A DNA stretch of 18,609 nt. Origin: an uncultured Neisseria sp. Its GTDB lineage: Bacteria > Pseudomonadota > Gammaproteobacteria > Burkholderiales > Neisseriaceae. The first letter of the stretch is position 1. Each line of letters opens with the position of its first letter. This document shows, one piece after another, positions 1-7,679 of the stretch. The notes under the pieces are model-generated. The model was given only the letters and a program-made list of their open reading frames with translations, ran no database searches and had not been told where the DNA came from. The translations under genes and the position numbers were made by a program. The stretch is from assembly GCA_927911515.1 (NCBI GenBank), contig CAKMQH010000249.1:1-18609 (forward strand), written 5' to 3'.

Positions 1-1
1 T

Positions 2-124
2 ACGACCGTCTATGCCGATAAAGGCTACGACAGTGCGGAAAACCGGCAACATCTGAAAGAGCGCCAGTTGCTGGACGGCATTATGCGCAAAGCCCACCGC
101 AACCGTCCGCTGACGGAAGTATAG
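2..124 (+). pseudogene. IS5-family transposase, internal/C-terminal fragment
   Basis: The frame starting at base 2 reads TTVYADKGYDSAENRQ, then HLKERQLLDGIMRKAHRNRP, and stops at 124. The motif YADKGYD followed by RKAHRNRPLTE is typical of the DDE domain of IS5-family transposases of the IS1106 type found in Neisseria. The fragment begins outside the window. It ends prematurely because the Correia element that starts at base 120 supplies the TAG stop, so the normal last 50 or so residues are missing. It is a non-functional relic. The family call rests on remembered sequence, not on a search. Confidence 0.75.
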
Positions 125-226
125 TGGATTAAATTTAAATCAGAACAAGGCGACGAAGCCGAAGACAGTACAGATAGTACGGCAAGGCGAGGCAACACCG
201 TACTGGTTTAAAGTTAATCCACTATA
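120..226. repeat. Correia repeat (CREE), 107 bp, copy 1
   Basis: The perfect terminal inverted repeats TATAGTGGATTAA (120-132) and TTAATCCACTATA (214-226) bound a GC-rich core containing AGTACAGATAGTACGGCAAGG. This matches the short form of the Neisseria Correia repeat enclosed element, a MITE-like element inserting at TA. It lies between the transposase relic and cca, 30 bp before the cca start codon, so it forms most of the cca upstream region. A second copy of identical length and orientation is at 13273-13379. Confidence 0.9.
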
Positions 227-255
227 CATTCTGATTGTTACCAAAGACCAATTCA

Positions 256-1511
256 ATGACTCAGAAAACACACACCATCAAAACCTACCTCGTCGGCGGT
301 GCCGTCCGCGATTATCTTTTGGGATTGCCCGTTAAAGACCGCGACTGGGTGGTCGTCGGCGCCGACGCGCAAACCATGCTGGCGCAAGGCTTCCAGCCGG
401 TCGGCAAAGATTTTCCCGTGTTCCTCCACCCCGAAACCCACGAAGAATACGCTCTCGCCCGCACCGAACGCAAAACCGCCAAGGGCTATGCCGGTTTCAG
501 TTTCCACGCCGACAAAGACGTTACGCTGGAGCAGGATTTGATGCGCCGCGATTTGACCATCAACGCAATGGCGCAGGATTCAGACGACCTCATCATTGAC
601 CCCTTCGGCGGACAACAGGATTTGGCGGCAGGTATTCTGCGCCACGTCTCGCCCGCCTTTGCCGAAGACCCCGTCCGCATTCTGCGTACCGCCCGTTTTG
701 CCGCGCGCTACGGTTTTGAAATCGCCGAAGAAACCATGAAACTGATGCGGCAAATGGTGCAAAACGGCGAAGCGGACGCTTTGGTAGCCGAACGCGTTTG
801 GCAGGAATTGGCGAAAGGTCTGATGGAAAAAAATCCCCGAAAGATGATTGAAGTGTTGCGCGAATGCGGCGCGCTCAAAGTCTTGCTGCCCGAAGTCGAC
901 GCCCTCTTCGGCGTGCCGCAGCGCGCCGACTATCATCCCGAAATCGACTGTGGCATCCATACACTGATGACGCTGCAACGCGCCGCCGATATGGGGCTAA
1001 GCCTGCCCGAACGCTACGCTGCCCTGCTGCACGATTTGGGCAAAGCCAAAACCCCGCCCAAAATACTGCCCAAACACCACGGACACGACCTTAACGGCGT
1101 CGAACCCGTACGCGAAGTCAATCAACGGCTGCGCGCGCCGAGACACTGCGCCGAGCTTGCCGAACTGGTCTGCCGCTGGCACATCATGTTCCACCAAGTC
1201 GAGCAGTTCAAAAACAAAACCATCTTAACCGTCCTAAAAAAAATCGACGCTTTCAGACGACCCGAACGCTTCGCCGCCGCCTTAAACGTCTGCATTGCAG
1301 ACAAACAAGGTCGTCTGAACCGCGAAAATGCCCCTACCCGCAACGCGCGCACTGGCTCGCCCTACTCGAAGCAGCCAATCAGGTGGATTCGGGCAAAATC
1401 GCCGCCGAATGCCGCGCGCAGGGAAAAGCTCACCTTATCGCCGAAGAAATCGACCGGGCGCGGTTGGCTCAAATCGCCCCGCTGCAAAAAGCGTATAAGG
1501 CAGAAAAATAG
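256..1511 (+). CDS. cca: Multifunctional CCA tRNA nucleotidyltransferase (frameshifted)
   Basis: Cca adds or repairs the 3' CCA end of tRNAs in the cytoplasm. Seen in the sequence: GGAVRD at residues 14-19, the catalytic DRD metal-binding pair at 28-30, RRDLTINAM at about 97-105, EDPVRILRTARFAARY at about 137-152, and an HD phosphohydrolase domain with LLHDLGKAK at about 257-265. The HD domain marks the multifunctional gammaproteobacterial/betaproteobacterial type. The ATG at 256 is chosen; a TTG 21 bp upstream is also in frame. At about 1333-1337 one base is missing. Adding one restores YPQRAHWLALLEAANQ and a C-terminus ending at TAG 1509-1511, giving about 418 residues, the family's usual length. 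Without correction the frame runs on into the next gene. DUS copies lie in frame at 1252-1263 (last base varied) and 1308-1319. Loss of cca would be severe, so a sequencing error is the simplest explanation. Confidence 0.93.
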
Positions 1512-1521
1512 GAAGCTATTG

Positions 1522-2161
1522 ATGACATCTTCACGCTATAAAATCGAACGCGCGCCCGACGGCATTACTGTGTCTGCGCGTGTTGTACATGACTTGCAGG
1601 AAATAGGTTTTACCGCCCTAATTCTTATACTTTCTTTTGCTCTTACATGCATCGCGCCGTTTTACCTTGAAGAGCATTATTTCACTGATCCAATAATAAT
1701 TCTTATCCATATATTTTTTACTTTCTACCTGGTCGGCTCACTGGTTTACAGCCTTCTTTGGCAACTTTTCGTACGTGAAAACATCAAGATCCGTAACCAT
1801 ACCCTGTCTCATGGTTATACCTTGTTCTCCATTGGGCGTTGGCGCAGTTTCCCGCTGTCAGAAATCTCCGAATGGCAGTCTCGTGACAATATTCCCAAGG
1901 CTCCTGTTGCAAGAGAAAGCGAAGCTGAGTACCCAAACAAAAACTACTACCAAAATGGTATAAAACAACCAAAAAAACGATATCCCCAATATCTTACGTA
2001 TCCAAAAATGCAAACAAGGCGCATGGTCTTTCGATTATCAGGAAAAAACCATACTTATCGGCGATTTTTTTGACAGCCGTGATGCTCAGATAATCAATAC
2101 TGAATTGAACCGGTTTATCCCAGCATCCGCTAAAGCCCGTCAACTTTCAGACGACCTTTGA
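1522..2161 (+). CDS. Uncharacterised membrane protein with two adjacent TM helices (frameshifted)
   Basis: The gene begins 10 bp after the restored end of cca and is probably co-transcribed. From ATG 1522 it opens with MTSSRYKIERAPDGITVSAR, then two hydrophobic segments at about residues 28-50 and 55-78, separated by a short acidic loop. A soluble C-terminal part of about 130 residues follows. This layout resembles small two-helix proteins with a cytoplasmic PH-like domain, but I do not recognise the family. In the A7 run at 1971-1977 one A is in excess. Removing it joins the frame to NDIPNILRIQKCKQGAW and on to FIPASAKARQLSDDL, stopping at TGA 2159-2161, about 212 residues. The last codons are formed by a DUS at 2146-2157. 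Confidence 0.7.
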
Positions 2162-2183
2162 AAACAGCCGCCGCCATATCCGC

Positions 2184-2189
2184 TATAAT
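2184..2189 (+). promoter_or_regulatory. Possible -10 element before the 102-aa gene
   Basis: A perfect TATAAT lies about 36 bp upstream of the ATG at 2226. The nearest -35-like hexamer, TTGAAA at 2158-2163, is 20 bp away, longer than the usual 16-18, so this is a weak prediction. Confidence 0.35.
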
Positions 2190-2225
2190 CTGTCTCTCAG
2201 CTATTTCGTTACCACCATAAAAATC

Positions 2226-2534
2226 ATGACCATTCAGACCGATTTATTGCCTAAAATCAACAACGAAGATTACCAACGCCTTATCCTCAAACACAGCGTA
2301 GAATTCAGCGAAGGCGAAATCCGCCTGTTGAACGAAATCCTCGAAAAATTCAGCTTCGACGTCGTTCAAGCGCAAGCATTGGCGCAGGCGGTGATGCAGC
2401 AGGTGCGCTTCGATCCCAATGCCTACCATATCGACAGCGACGACGAAGACACCACAGGTATCTGCCCCCACTGCATCAACCCGCCCATGCCGCCCCTGCG
2501 CGATTACCTCGTTTGGCGCGAAACACGCGGCTGA
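2226..2534 (+). CDS. Conserved hypothetical protein, 102 aa, with CPHC motif
   Basis: This is a complete small ORF with ATG at 2226 and stop at 2534. The first 65 residues look helical (EGEIRLLNEILEKFSFDVV), followed by an acidic turn DSDDEDTTG and a single CPHC pair at residues 80-83 near the C-terminus. A lone CxxC could bind metal only by dimerisation or could be redox active; there is no second pair. There is no signal peptide or TM segment, so it is likely cytoplasmic. It is separated from ruvB by a DUS hairpin. I do not recognise the family and assign no function. Confidence 0.75.
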   Translation: MTIQTDLLPKINNEDYQRLILKHSVEFSEGEIRLLNEILEKFSFDVVQAQALAQAVMQQVRFDPNAYHIDSDDEDTTGICPHCINPPMPPLRDYLVWRETRG

Positions 2535-2547
2535 ATCCCTTTCAAAA

Positions 2548-2584
2548 GGTCGTCTGAAAACGGCAAACCGCTTTTCAGACGACC
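2548..2584. terminator. DUS inverted-pair hairpin after the 102-aa gene
   Basis: GGTCGTCTGAAAACGG and CCGCTTTTCAGACGACC form a stem with one bulge and a short loop. The 3' side continues CCCGAACC rather than a T run, so termination is probably weak. The ruvB ATG is 20 bp beyond it. Confidence 0.5.
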
Positions 2585-2604
2585 CCGAACCCACCGGAAA
2601 ACCC

Positions 2605-3637
2605 ATGTTGCAAACCGACAACCTGACCGCCGCCCAGCCCCAGCGCATCATCACCGCCCAAGCATCTCCTCGCAGGAAGAGCTGCTCGAGCGCGCCCTGC
2701 GCCCTAAAACGCTGGACGACTATATCGGGCAAGACAAAGCCAAAGAACAGCTCGCCATCTTCATCCAAGCCGCCAAAAAAACGCGGCGAAGCCCTAGACC
2801 ACACCCTGCTCTTCGGCCCGCCCGGGCTGGGCAAAACCACGCTGGCGCACATCATCGCCAAAGAGTTGGGCGTCAACCTGCGCCAAACCAGCGGCCCCGT
2901 CCTCGAACGCGCCGGCGACCTTGCCGCCCTTCTGACCAACCTCGAGCCGCACGACGTATTGTTCATCGACGAAAATCCACCGCCTCAGCCCTGTCGTCGA
3001 AGAAATCCTCTACCCCGCGCTCGAAGACTACCAGCTCGACATCATGATAGGCGAAGGCCCTGCCGCCCGTTCCGTCAAAATCGACCTGCCGCCCTTCACG
3101 CTCGTCGGCGCAACCACCCGCGCAGGTATGCTGACCAACCCTCTGCGCGACCGCTTCGGTATCGTTGCCCGCTTGGAGTTTTACCAAAATCAAGACCTTA
3201 CCACCATCGTCAGCCGTTCCGCACAATTACTGCAACTCGACATGGGCGAAGAAGGCGCAATGGAAGTCGCCAAACGCAGCCGCGGTACACCCCGCATCGC
3301 CAACCGCCTGCTGCGCCGCGTGCGTGATTTTGCCGACGTGAAAAACAACGGCGTGATCGATGCCGCCGTCGCCGATGCCGCTTTAAGTATGCTGGATGTG
3401 GACGCGCAAGGTTTGGACGTCATGGACAGAAAATTCCTCGAAGCCATCCTGCACAAATTCAGCGGCGGCCCCGTCGGTCTCGATAACGTTGCCGCCGCCA
3501 TCGGCGAATCTACGGACACCATCGAAGACGTTATCGAACCCTACCTCATCCAACAAGGCTTCCTGCAACGCACCCCGCGCGGCAGAATGGCAACCGAACG
3601 CGCCTACCTGCACTTTGGCTTGAAAATGGAAAAATAA
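2605..3637 (+). CDS. ruvB: Holliday junction branch migration ATPase RuvB (three frameshifts)
   Basis: RuvB is the hexameric AAA+ motor that, with RuvA, drives Holliday junction migration before RuvC cleavage. Visible motifs are Walker A FGPPGLGKTT, Walker B VLFIDE, sensor 1 LVGATTRAGML, and the C-terminal winged-helix region ending LHFGLKMEK. The reading frame breaks three times. One base is missing near 2662-2664, restoring SSQEELLERALRPKTLDDYI. One A is extra in the A7 run at 2775-2781, restoring AAKKRGEALD. One A is extra at 2972-2975, restoring FIDEIHRLSPVVEEILYPA. The corrected product is 343 residues, the length I recall for meningococcal RuvB. Three independent indels in an otherwise intact protein argue for assembly error. 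The start ATG follows CCGGAAAACCC. The gene ends at a strong DUS terminator. Confidence 0.95.
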
Positions 3638-3652
3638 GTGTTGATCAATACA

Positions 3653-3699
3653 AAAAGGTCGTCTGAAAACCCGATTTTTTGGTTTTCAGACGACCTTTT
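3653..3699. terminator. Rho-independent terminator built from a DUS pair (ruvB/rpe)
   Basis: AAAAGGTCGTCTGAAAACC (3653-3671) pairs perfectly with GGTTTTCAGACGACCTTTT (3681-3699) around a 9-nt loop. It has T-rich 3' ends on both strands, and lies between the convergent ends of ruvB (+) and rpe (-), so it can serve both. Confidence 0.85.
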
Positions 3700-3802
3700 G
3701 TTATCAGCAGAGCTAGTGTAGATAGGCTTTAAGGCAGAACAAAGCAATCTACTCCAAGATGTGACAGAGATTGAGAAACGATTTGCCAAGCAGTTCAACA
3801 CA

Positions 3803-4486
3803 TTAGACCACAGAAGCCAATTCCGTCCTCATGGCATCAATCACCGCTTTATAGTCCGGCTTGCCAAAAATTGCTGAACCAGCCACAAAAGTATCGGCGC
3901 CCGCCGCCGCGACGGCAGAGATATTATCGGTTTTAATACCGCCGTCCACTTCGATGGTAATGTGCCGTCCGCTTTGCGCTTCGTACTGATCCAACATCGC
4001 CCGCACTTGACGGATTTTTTCAAGAGTGTGCGGGATGAAGCTCTGACCGCCGAAACCGGGGTTGACCGACATCAACAATACCATGTCCAGCCTGTCCAAT
4101 ACGTTTTCCAAAACGTAGGCGGGAGTTGCCGGATTCAACACCAATCCTGCCTGACAGCCCGCATCTTTAATCAGGCTGAGGCTGCGGTCGACATGACGGC
4201 TGGCTTCGGGATGAAACGTGATAATCGACGCCCCTGCTTTGGCAAATGCCTGAATCAGATCGTCAACGGGTTCGACCATCAGATGCACATCAATCGGCAC
4301 GGTGGCATAAGGCTTCAACGCCGCGCAGACCATAGGGCCGAAAGTCAGGTTCGGCACATAATGATTGTCCATCACGTCGAAATGAATCAAATCGGCTCCC
4401 GCTTCGATAACTTTCGTTACTTCTTCGCCCAAACGGGCAAAATCGGCGGATAAGATGCTGGGCGCAATACGGAATTTTTGGTTCAT
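3803..4486 (-). CDS. rpe: Ribulose-phosphate 3-epimerase
   Basis: Rpe interconverts ribulose-5-phosphate and xylulose-5-phosphate in the pentose phosphate pathway. The (beta/alpha)8 barrel signatures are present in order: IAPSILSADFARLGEE, HFDVMDNHYVPNLTFGP (metal-binding His and catalytic Asp), IDVHLMVEPVD, VNPGFGGQSFI, IEVDGGI and a phosphate-binding AGADTFVAGSAIF. The start chosen is the ATG at 4486, giving MNQKFRIAPS and 227 residues, the family's usual length. The frame is open to 4561, but the extra 25 residues have no counterpart in the family. GGA lies 5 bp before the chosen ATG. The gene is divergent from the Spy-like gene and shares its palindrome-rich spacer. Confidence 0.97.
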   Translation of the reverse strand: MNQKFRIAPSILSADFARLGEEVTKVIEAGADLIHFDVMDNHYVPNLTFGPMVCAALKPYATVPIDVHLMVEPVDDLIQAFAKAGASIITFHPEASRHVDRSLSLIKDAGCQAGLVLNPATPAYVLENVLDRLDMVLLMSVNPGFGGQSFIPHTLEKIRQVRAMLDQYEAQSGRHITIEVDGGIKTDNISAVAAAGADTFVAGSAIFGKPDYKAVIDAMRTELASVV

Positions 4487-4565
4487 AGAAATCCAGTCGG
4501 ATGGTGTGGTTTGATAAACGGATAATTTTTCATATTCTACCACCAACGCCTCACGCAACACTAAC

Positions 4566-4605
4566 TATGCATTGTTAATATTTAACAAAAGTAAGCATAT
4601 GCATA
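4566..4605. promoter_or_regulatory. Nested palindromes in the rpe / spy-like divergent spacer
   Basis: TTGTTAA-TAT-TTAACAA (4572-4588) is a perfect 17-bp dyad. It is enclosed by the outer repeats TATGCAT (4566-4572) and ATGCATA (4599-4605), and overlaps the palindrome GCATATGC (4595-4602). Symmetry of this kind with no T tract looks more like a protein-binding site than a terminator. The binding protein is unknown. Confidence 0.45.
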
Positions 4606-4657
4606 AATAATTATAGGTTAAGGATATGTTTTGTCAGAAATAAAATAAAGATATGAA

Positions 4658-4673
4658 GTTAACAAAAGTTAAC
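4658..4673. promoter_or_regulatory. Tandem GTTAAC sites one helical turn apart
   Basis: Two identical palindromic hexamers GTTAAC at 4658-4663 and 4668-4673 are spaced exactly 10 bp start to start. The TTAAC core repeats that of the dyad 80 bp upstream. They lie about 70 bp before the GTG start of the Spy-like gene, where an operator or activator site is possible. Confidence 0.4.
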
Positions 4674-4741
4674 TGGAGGGATACTGCCTTTCACACGCTA
4701 ATCGGGTATATTTGCGCGGTTACGGAAACTAGGAAAACGCT

Positions 4742-5170
4742 GTGTCTGTCGGATTCAAATCTTATTTACCCCTCTGTGCATTATCGGTTGCGCTGCTGAC
4801 GGCTGTCGGTCAAGCGCACGCCGGCCCCCAATATATCAAGCTGGACGATTTTCAAGCCAATTGCGACATCCGCTCCCTTAATCTGACGCAAGACCAGCAC
4901 AATGCTTTGCGCCGTATCCGTAATGATTACAAACAGGCATCGGACAAGGCATACCGCAAACTTGTCCGCACAGACCGTAACCGCCGCCAAGTCATTATGA
5001 AAATCCTCGCGGCAGATAAATTCGATCAAAACAACGCGCGCGATTACGTCGAAACCCGCTACTTGTCGAGCATGGATTTCGCCGTGGAAGAATTGGAAAT
5101 CCAACACCGCTTCTACCACCTGCTCAATCCGCGCCAACGCCAACTTTGGCTCTCTTCCTGCCTTCGCTGA
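4742..5170 (+). CDS. Spy/CpxP-like periplasmic protein
   Basis: The 142-residue product starts with a Sec signal peptide (basic K6, hydrophobic PLCALSVALLTAVGQ, cleavage likely after AHA at 27). The mature part is helical and very basic. It carries two LTxxQ-like repeats, LNLTQDQHNALRRIR near residues 46-60 and LLNPRQRQLW near 127-136. These are the hallmark of the Spy/CpxP family of periplasmic chaperones and stress sensors. Cysteines at 41 and 140 could form a disulphide joining the ends. The start is GTG at 4742, preceded by AGGAAA 6 bp upstream; no ATG competes. A strong hairpin terminator follows at 5221. The family call comes from motif layout only, and the stress role is inferred. Confidence 0.75.
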   Translation: MSVGFKSYLPLCALSVALLTAVGQAHAGPQYIKLDDFQANCDIRSLNLTQDQHNALRRIRNDYKQASDKAYRKLVRTDRNRRQVIMKILAADKFDQNNARDYVETRYLSSMDFAVEELEIQHRFYHLLNPRQRQLWLSSCLR

Positions 5171-5220
5171 CATATCGCTTTCCTGATTTATCCGTACAAA
5201 AAGGTCGTCTGAAATCCTTG

Positions 5221-5273
5221 AACTGCACTTTGCGAGTTGGACATCCCCTCCAACTCATAAAGTGCAGTTTTTT
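5221..5273 (+). terminator. Long rho-independent terminator after the spy-like gene
   Basis: AACTGCACTTT-gc-GAGTTGGA (5221-5241) pairs with TCCAACTC-at-AAAGTGCAGTT (5249-5269), interrupted by a 2x2 internal loop and followed by TTTTTT. A single DUS stands just before it (5202-5213). The stem might alternatively derive from an IS end, because the IS3 relic begins immediately after. Confidence 0.75.
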
Positions 5274-5574
5274 ATGATCCAATATACATTACACTTCAAA
5301 TACCAAGCCGTATTCCACTACCTGCGCATACGCAGCCAACAGAGAAATAGTGAAGGAAATACTGCCCAAAACCGCTCACCGACTGACCGGCAAAGAAGCG
5401 ATTCTTCATTCCGACCAAAGCGTGTTTTACCGTACGCTCGGATATAAGCAATTGCTTACGGAACATTCCATAATTCAAAGCATGTCGCGTAAGGCGAACG
5501 GTTGGGACAATGCGCCAATGGAAAGTTTCTTTGCCATGCTGAAAACGGAGTGTTTTTATAGCGTTGCGGTTTAA
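5274..5574 (+). pseudogene. IS3-family element relic (OrfA start joined to OrfB end)
   Basis: Bases 5274-5350 read MIQYTLHFKYQAVFHYL, which resembles the N-terminus of an IS3-type OrfA with its helix-turn-helix start. From 5350 in another frame the sequence reads HRLTGKEAILHSDQSV, then HSIIQSMSRKANGWDNAPME and SFFAMLKTEC. This is the distal part of the IS3 OrfB rve domain, with the second Asp in HSDQ and the catalytic Glu in PMESFF. Everything between (most of OrfA and the first half of OrfB) is deleted, and the C-terminus after KTEC is also lost. It is an internally deleted, inactive copy at the left edge of the accessory island. Confidence 0.75.
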
Positions 5575-5701
5575 CATTGACAAAGCTGAATCCTGTCGCA
5601 TACAGAACCCAGCTTACACAGAATACCTGAATAGGCGTTGATGAATGTCCAAGTTTTTGAAGTCAGTTCAAATTTTCAGACGACCTTTTCCTAGACATCA
5701 T

Positions 5702-5900
5702 CCCGCCACCCCCTACGGCTTCAACGACAACCTGATTCACCGTCAAAATTGCAGACGGCAAATTGCAGAACTATTTCTACGATCTGCATGACCAACCGGT
5801 TAAGGTGAAGATTTTTAAGAAAGACGGCACAAAAGAGACTTGGACATACACCTACGATACTCTAGGTAGAAGGATAGGGAAAGGTCGTCTGAAAAAATAA
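5702..5900 (+). pseudogene. Rhs/YD-repeat protein fragment
   Basis: Two frames carry one YD-repeat stretch. Bases 5708-5743 read TPYGFNDNLIHR. After a one-base slip near 5746, bases 5751-5900 read ADGKLQNYFYDLHDQPVKVK and then TWTYTYDTLGRRIGK. The motif YDTLGRRI is the classic YD (Rhs) repeat, and inserting one base gives the continuous join IHR-VKIADGK. No Rhs core (PxxxxDPxGL) is seen and the frame ends inside a DUS (5882-5893) with KGRLKK-stop. This is a broken segment of the shell-forming repeat region of a polymorphic toxin. Confidence 0.8.
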
Positions 5901-5938
5901 CGAGCAAGCGTAGGTTGGATCGAGACCCAAAAAACATC

Positions 5939-5970
5939 AAGATCGTCTAAAATCAATTTTCAGAGACCTT
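5939..5970. repeat. Degenerate DUS hairpin
   Basis: AAGATCGTCTAAAATC and TTTTCAGAGACCTT are imperfect versions of a DUS pair: the left arm has two substitutions and the right arm lacks one base. It resembles the decayed remains of a terminator between the Rhs fragment and the toxin-tail fragment. Confidence 0.45.
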
Positions 5971-5978
5971 CTCTATAA

Positions 5979-6092
5979 TTTTTATCTAAAAATACTGACA
6001 GAGGTATGCCTGAGAAAATAGTTGAACAGCCATCAGCAATGTTTTTCCGCAATGGAGCAAAACAGCCAGTTAAAATTAGATTTACAAAATAG
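5979..6092 (+). pseudogene. Possible C-terminal tail of an Rhs-type toxin
   Basis: An open stretch with no start of its own reads LSKNTDRGMPEKIVEQPSAM and then FFRNGAKQPVKIRFTK, ending at TAG 6090-6092. It lies downstream of a YD-repeat fragment and ends inside the following gene, overlapping its likely start by 41 bp. That is how toxin tips and their immunity genes are often arranged in Rhs loci. No catalytic motif is recognisable in 37 residues. The interpretation is inference from position and composition. Confidence 0.4.
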
Positions 6093-6640
6093 TTACAAAG
6101 GAAATGTTTATGAAAAAATAAATGATATTTTTATTGGACAGCATTTTTGTTTACCTAATAATTTTTTTAATACCAAAGTATGATACTTTTTTGTTCTTTG
6201 ATTTTGGGCTTGGAATGGAGTCAGAGTTTCTTGAGGAATTTTCTGACTTGTTAGATTTAGGTGGCTTTAATAAGCAAGTTAATGTTTTAGACTGTGATTT
6301 TAATATTGTTGTGGAAAACTGGATTCTTGAGCATGATAATTTAATAAAAAATATACGAAAAATAACAGGCATTACGAATGATTATGGCAACGGTGGAGTT
6401 ATTATGGCAGATACTGATTTAAATTGGGTTGCGGTTCAGGATATACCTATTAATTGGGGTGTTTTTGCATTTCAAAGCTCCAAAAAAGAATCTATAAGAT
6501 TATTCCATATGATGGATAGAGATTGGTTTGTAGACATTGAAAGATTTAAGGCTATGGAGAAGGTATTAATAAGAGAGTTTGGAGAGGAGTTTATAAATAT
6601 CTTATTAAGCAATTACGGTAATATTCGCAGCAAGCGGTAG
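6052..6640 (+). CDS. Candidate immunity protein, AT-rich (frameshifted)
   Basis: From ATG 6052 the frame reads MEQNSQLKLDLQNSYKGNVY, then EKINDIFIGQHFCLPNN, up to a T7 run at 6162-6168. With six Ts it continues FLIPKYDTFLFFDFGLGMES and on through NWGVFAFQSSKKESIRLF to LLSNYGNIRSKR, about 195 residues. Without this correction an ATG at 6122 gives 172 residues with an artificial hydrophobic start. The product is acidic, soluble and rich in aromatic residues. Base composition is markedly more AT-rich than neighbouring core genes, which suggests horizontal transfer. It overlaps the end of the toxin-like tail and follows an Rhs fragment. I do not recognise the family; immunity function is inferred from context. 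Confidence 0.55.
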
Positions 6641-6725
6641 CCTTCGTAGGTAGGTTGTGTGCGGTACAAACGTATCATATCAACAAAGCCCCACCCTAAT
6701 CATCTTCAATACCGGTTAAACCGCT

Positions 6726-7570
6726 GTGTTCTCTACTCTCCGCCTACGCATCTGCCTCGATTTCATTGAAACTGAATTTCTCCATAACAGCAATGGTATT
6801 CAAGCGAGCTTTACGATGCCCACCAACGCGCTTGGGGCTATATACTCTGCCCCAAGAGTGAATGGACGCAAACCCATACCACTCCGCACTATCCGCCCGG
6901 CAGCGATTTACTTACCCTACTCTCAGCGCGCAATTTCCTCGCACCATACACGGCGGATTATGTCCAAGAAGCACACGAATCAACTTTTTTCCATGCATTG
7001 GCACAATATGATATCAAGCTGCCCGAAGCATTTGTCCGATACCGCCAAATTCGATTAAACGATATAGGCAAAATTCAACTGATTACGCCCGAACAGCTGA
7101 CCGAGTTAAAAGCATACTCAGGATTTGAAAGCATTTTGGTAGAAGATTGGTACGATGAAACAGAACTGTTCGAGCGCGTTCCGACTCAAGAAATCATATT
7201 GAAATCTCTGGATTTTTTAGACCGATACGTCCGCCCTTACAGCCAAAGCCACTTGATGTTGTTCGACTACCCTTCTGCTACCTGCGCCTTTTTCCAAGGC
7301 CGGATTTCCTCTGTCGAACTGGAAGATAAATGCATGCTGCATTGGCAGTATCATAATAATCAATTCAAAAATGTCCCACATTTACGTCGCCAAGAGTCGG
7401 CCATGGGCTTTTCCCTGTGGGAAGCAGCATGGAATGAGGAATTGGCAGACCAAGAGGGTGTGCAAGACCCGCCGTTTTTCTATTTCCTCGACAATCTTAC
7501 CAAAATCAATGCAGGACTTGCTCTACAATGGTGGGATTTTGTTGCGCCGTTGCTGGGCGGGTATTCGTAA
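6726..7570 (+). CDS. Unrecognised protein, about 281 aa (frameshifted)
   Basis: GTG 6726 opens MFSTLRLRICLDFIETEFLH. Near 6790-6794 one base is missing. After restoring it the protein runs WYSSELYDAHQRAWGYILC, then through a frame with no stop (LLTLLSARNFLAPYTADYVQ) to QWWDFVAPLLGGYS at 7570. The uncorrected 3' frame has only a TTG start at 6998 and would be 190 residues. The sequence is acidic, rich in Trp and Tyr, with no signal peptide or TM segment and no motif I can name. No good ribosome binding site precedes 6726, so the 5' end could be truncated. It stands between the candidate immunity gene and an IS5 relic. An orphan immunity or effector-associated role is possible but unsupported. 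Confidence 0.55.
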
Positions 7571-7611
7571 ATGGCTCCGCACCAACTCGACCATACCGTA
7601 CTTTTCAGACG

Positions 7612-7665
7612 ACCTATTTTGGTCTGAGCAAAATGAACGCGCAAAGTCATCTGAAGACGATACAG
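7612..7665 (+). pseudogene. IS5-family transposase, extreme C-terminal relic
   Basis: The frame reads TYFGLSKMNAQSHLKTI. The pattern YFGLxKxxAQxHL followed by a short helix is the conserved C-terminal signature of the same IS5/IS1106-like family as the fragment at 2-124. The fragment starts inside a DUS (7604-7615) and loses similarity after about 17 residues. It marks the right edge of the accessory island. Confidence 0.6.
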
Positions 7666-7679
7666 GAAAAGGTAAAGGG

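Noticed and set aside
2244..2966. 240-residue minus-strand open frame opposite the 102-aa gene and ruvB
   Set aside because: It is antisense to clear coding sequence, spans the DUS hairpin and has Arg/Ala/Val-rich composition typical of reverse frames of GC-rich genes.
5905..5930. GTAGGTTGGATCGAGACCCAA-like stretch after the Rhs fragment
   Set aside because: It resembles a dispersed repeat motif seen in many bacteria, but only one imperfect copy and a shorter GTAGGTTG near 6648 are present, too little to call a repeat family.
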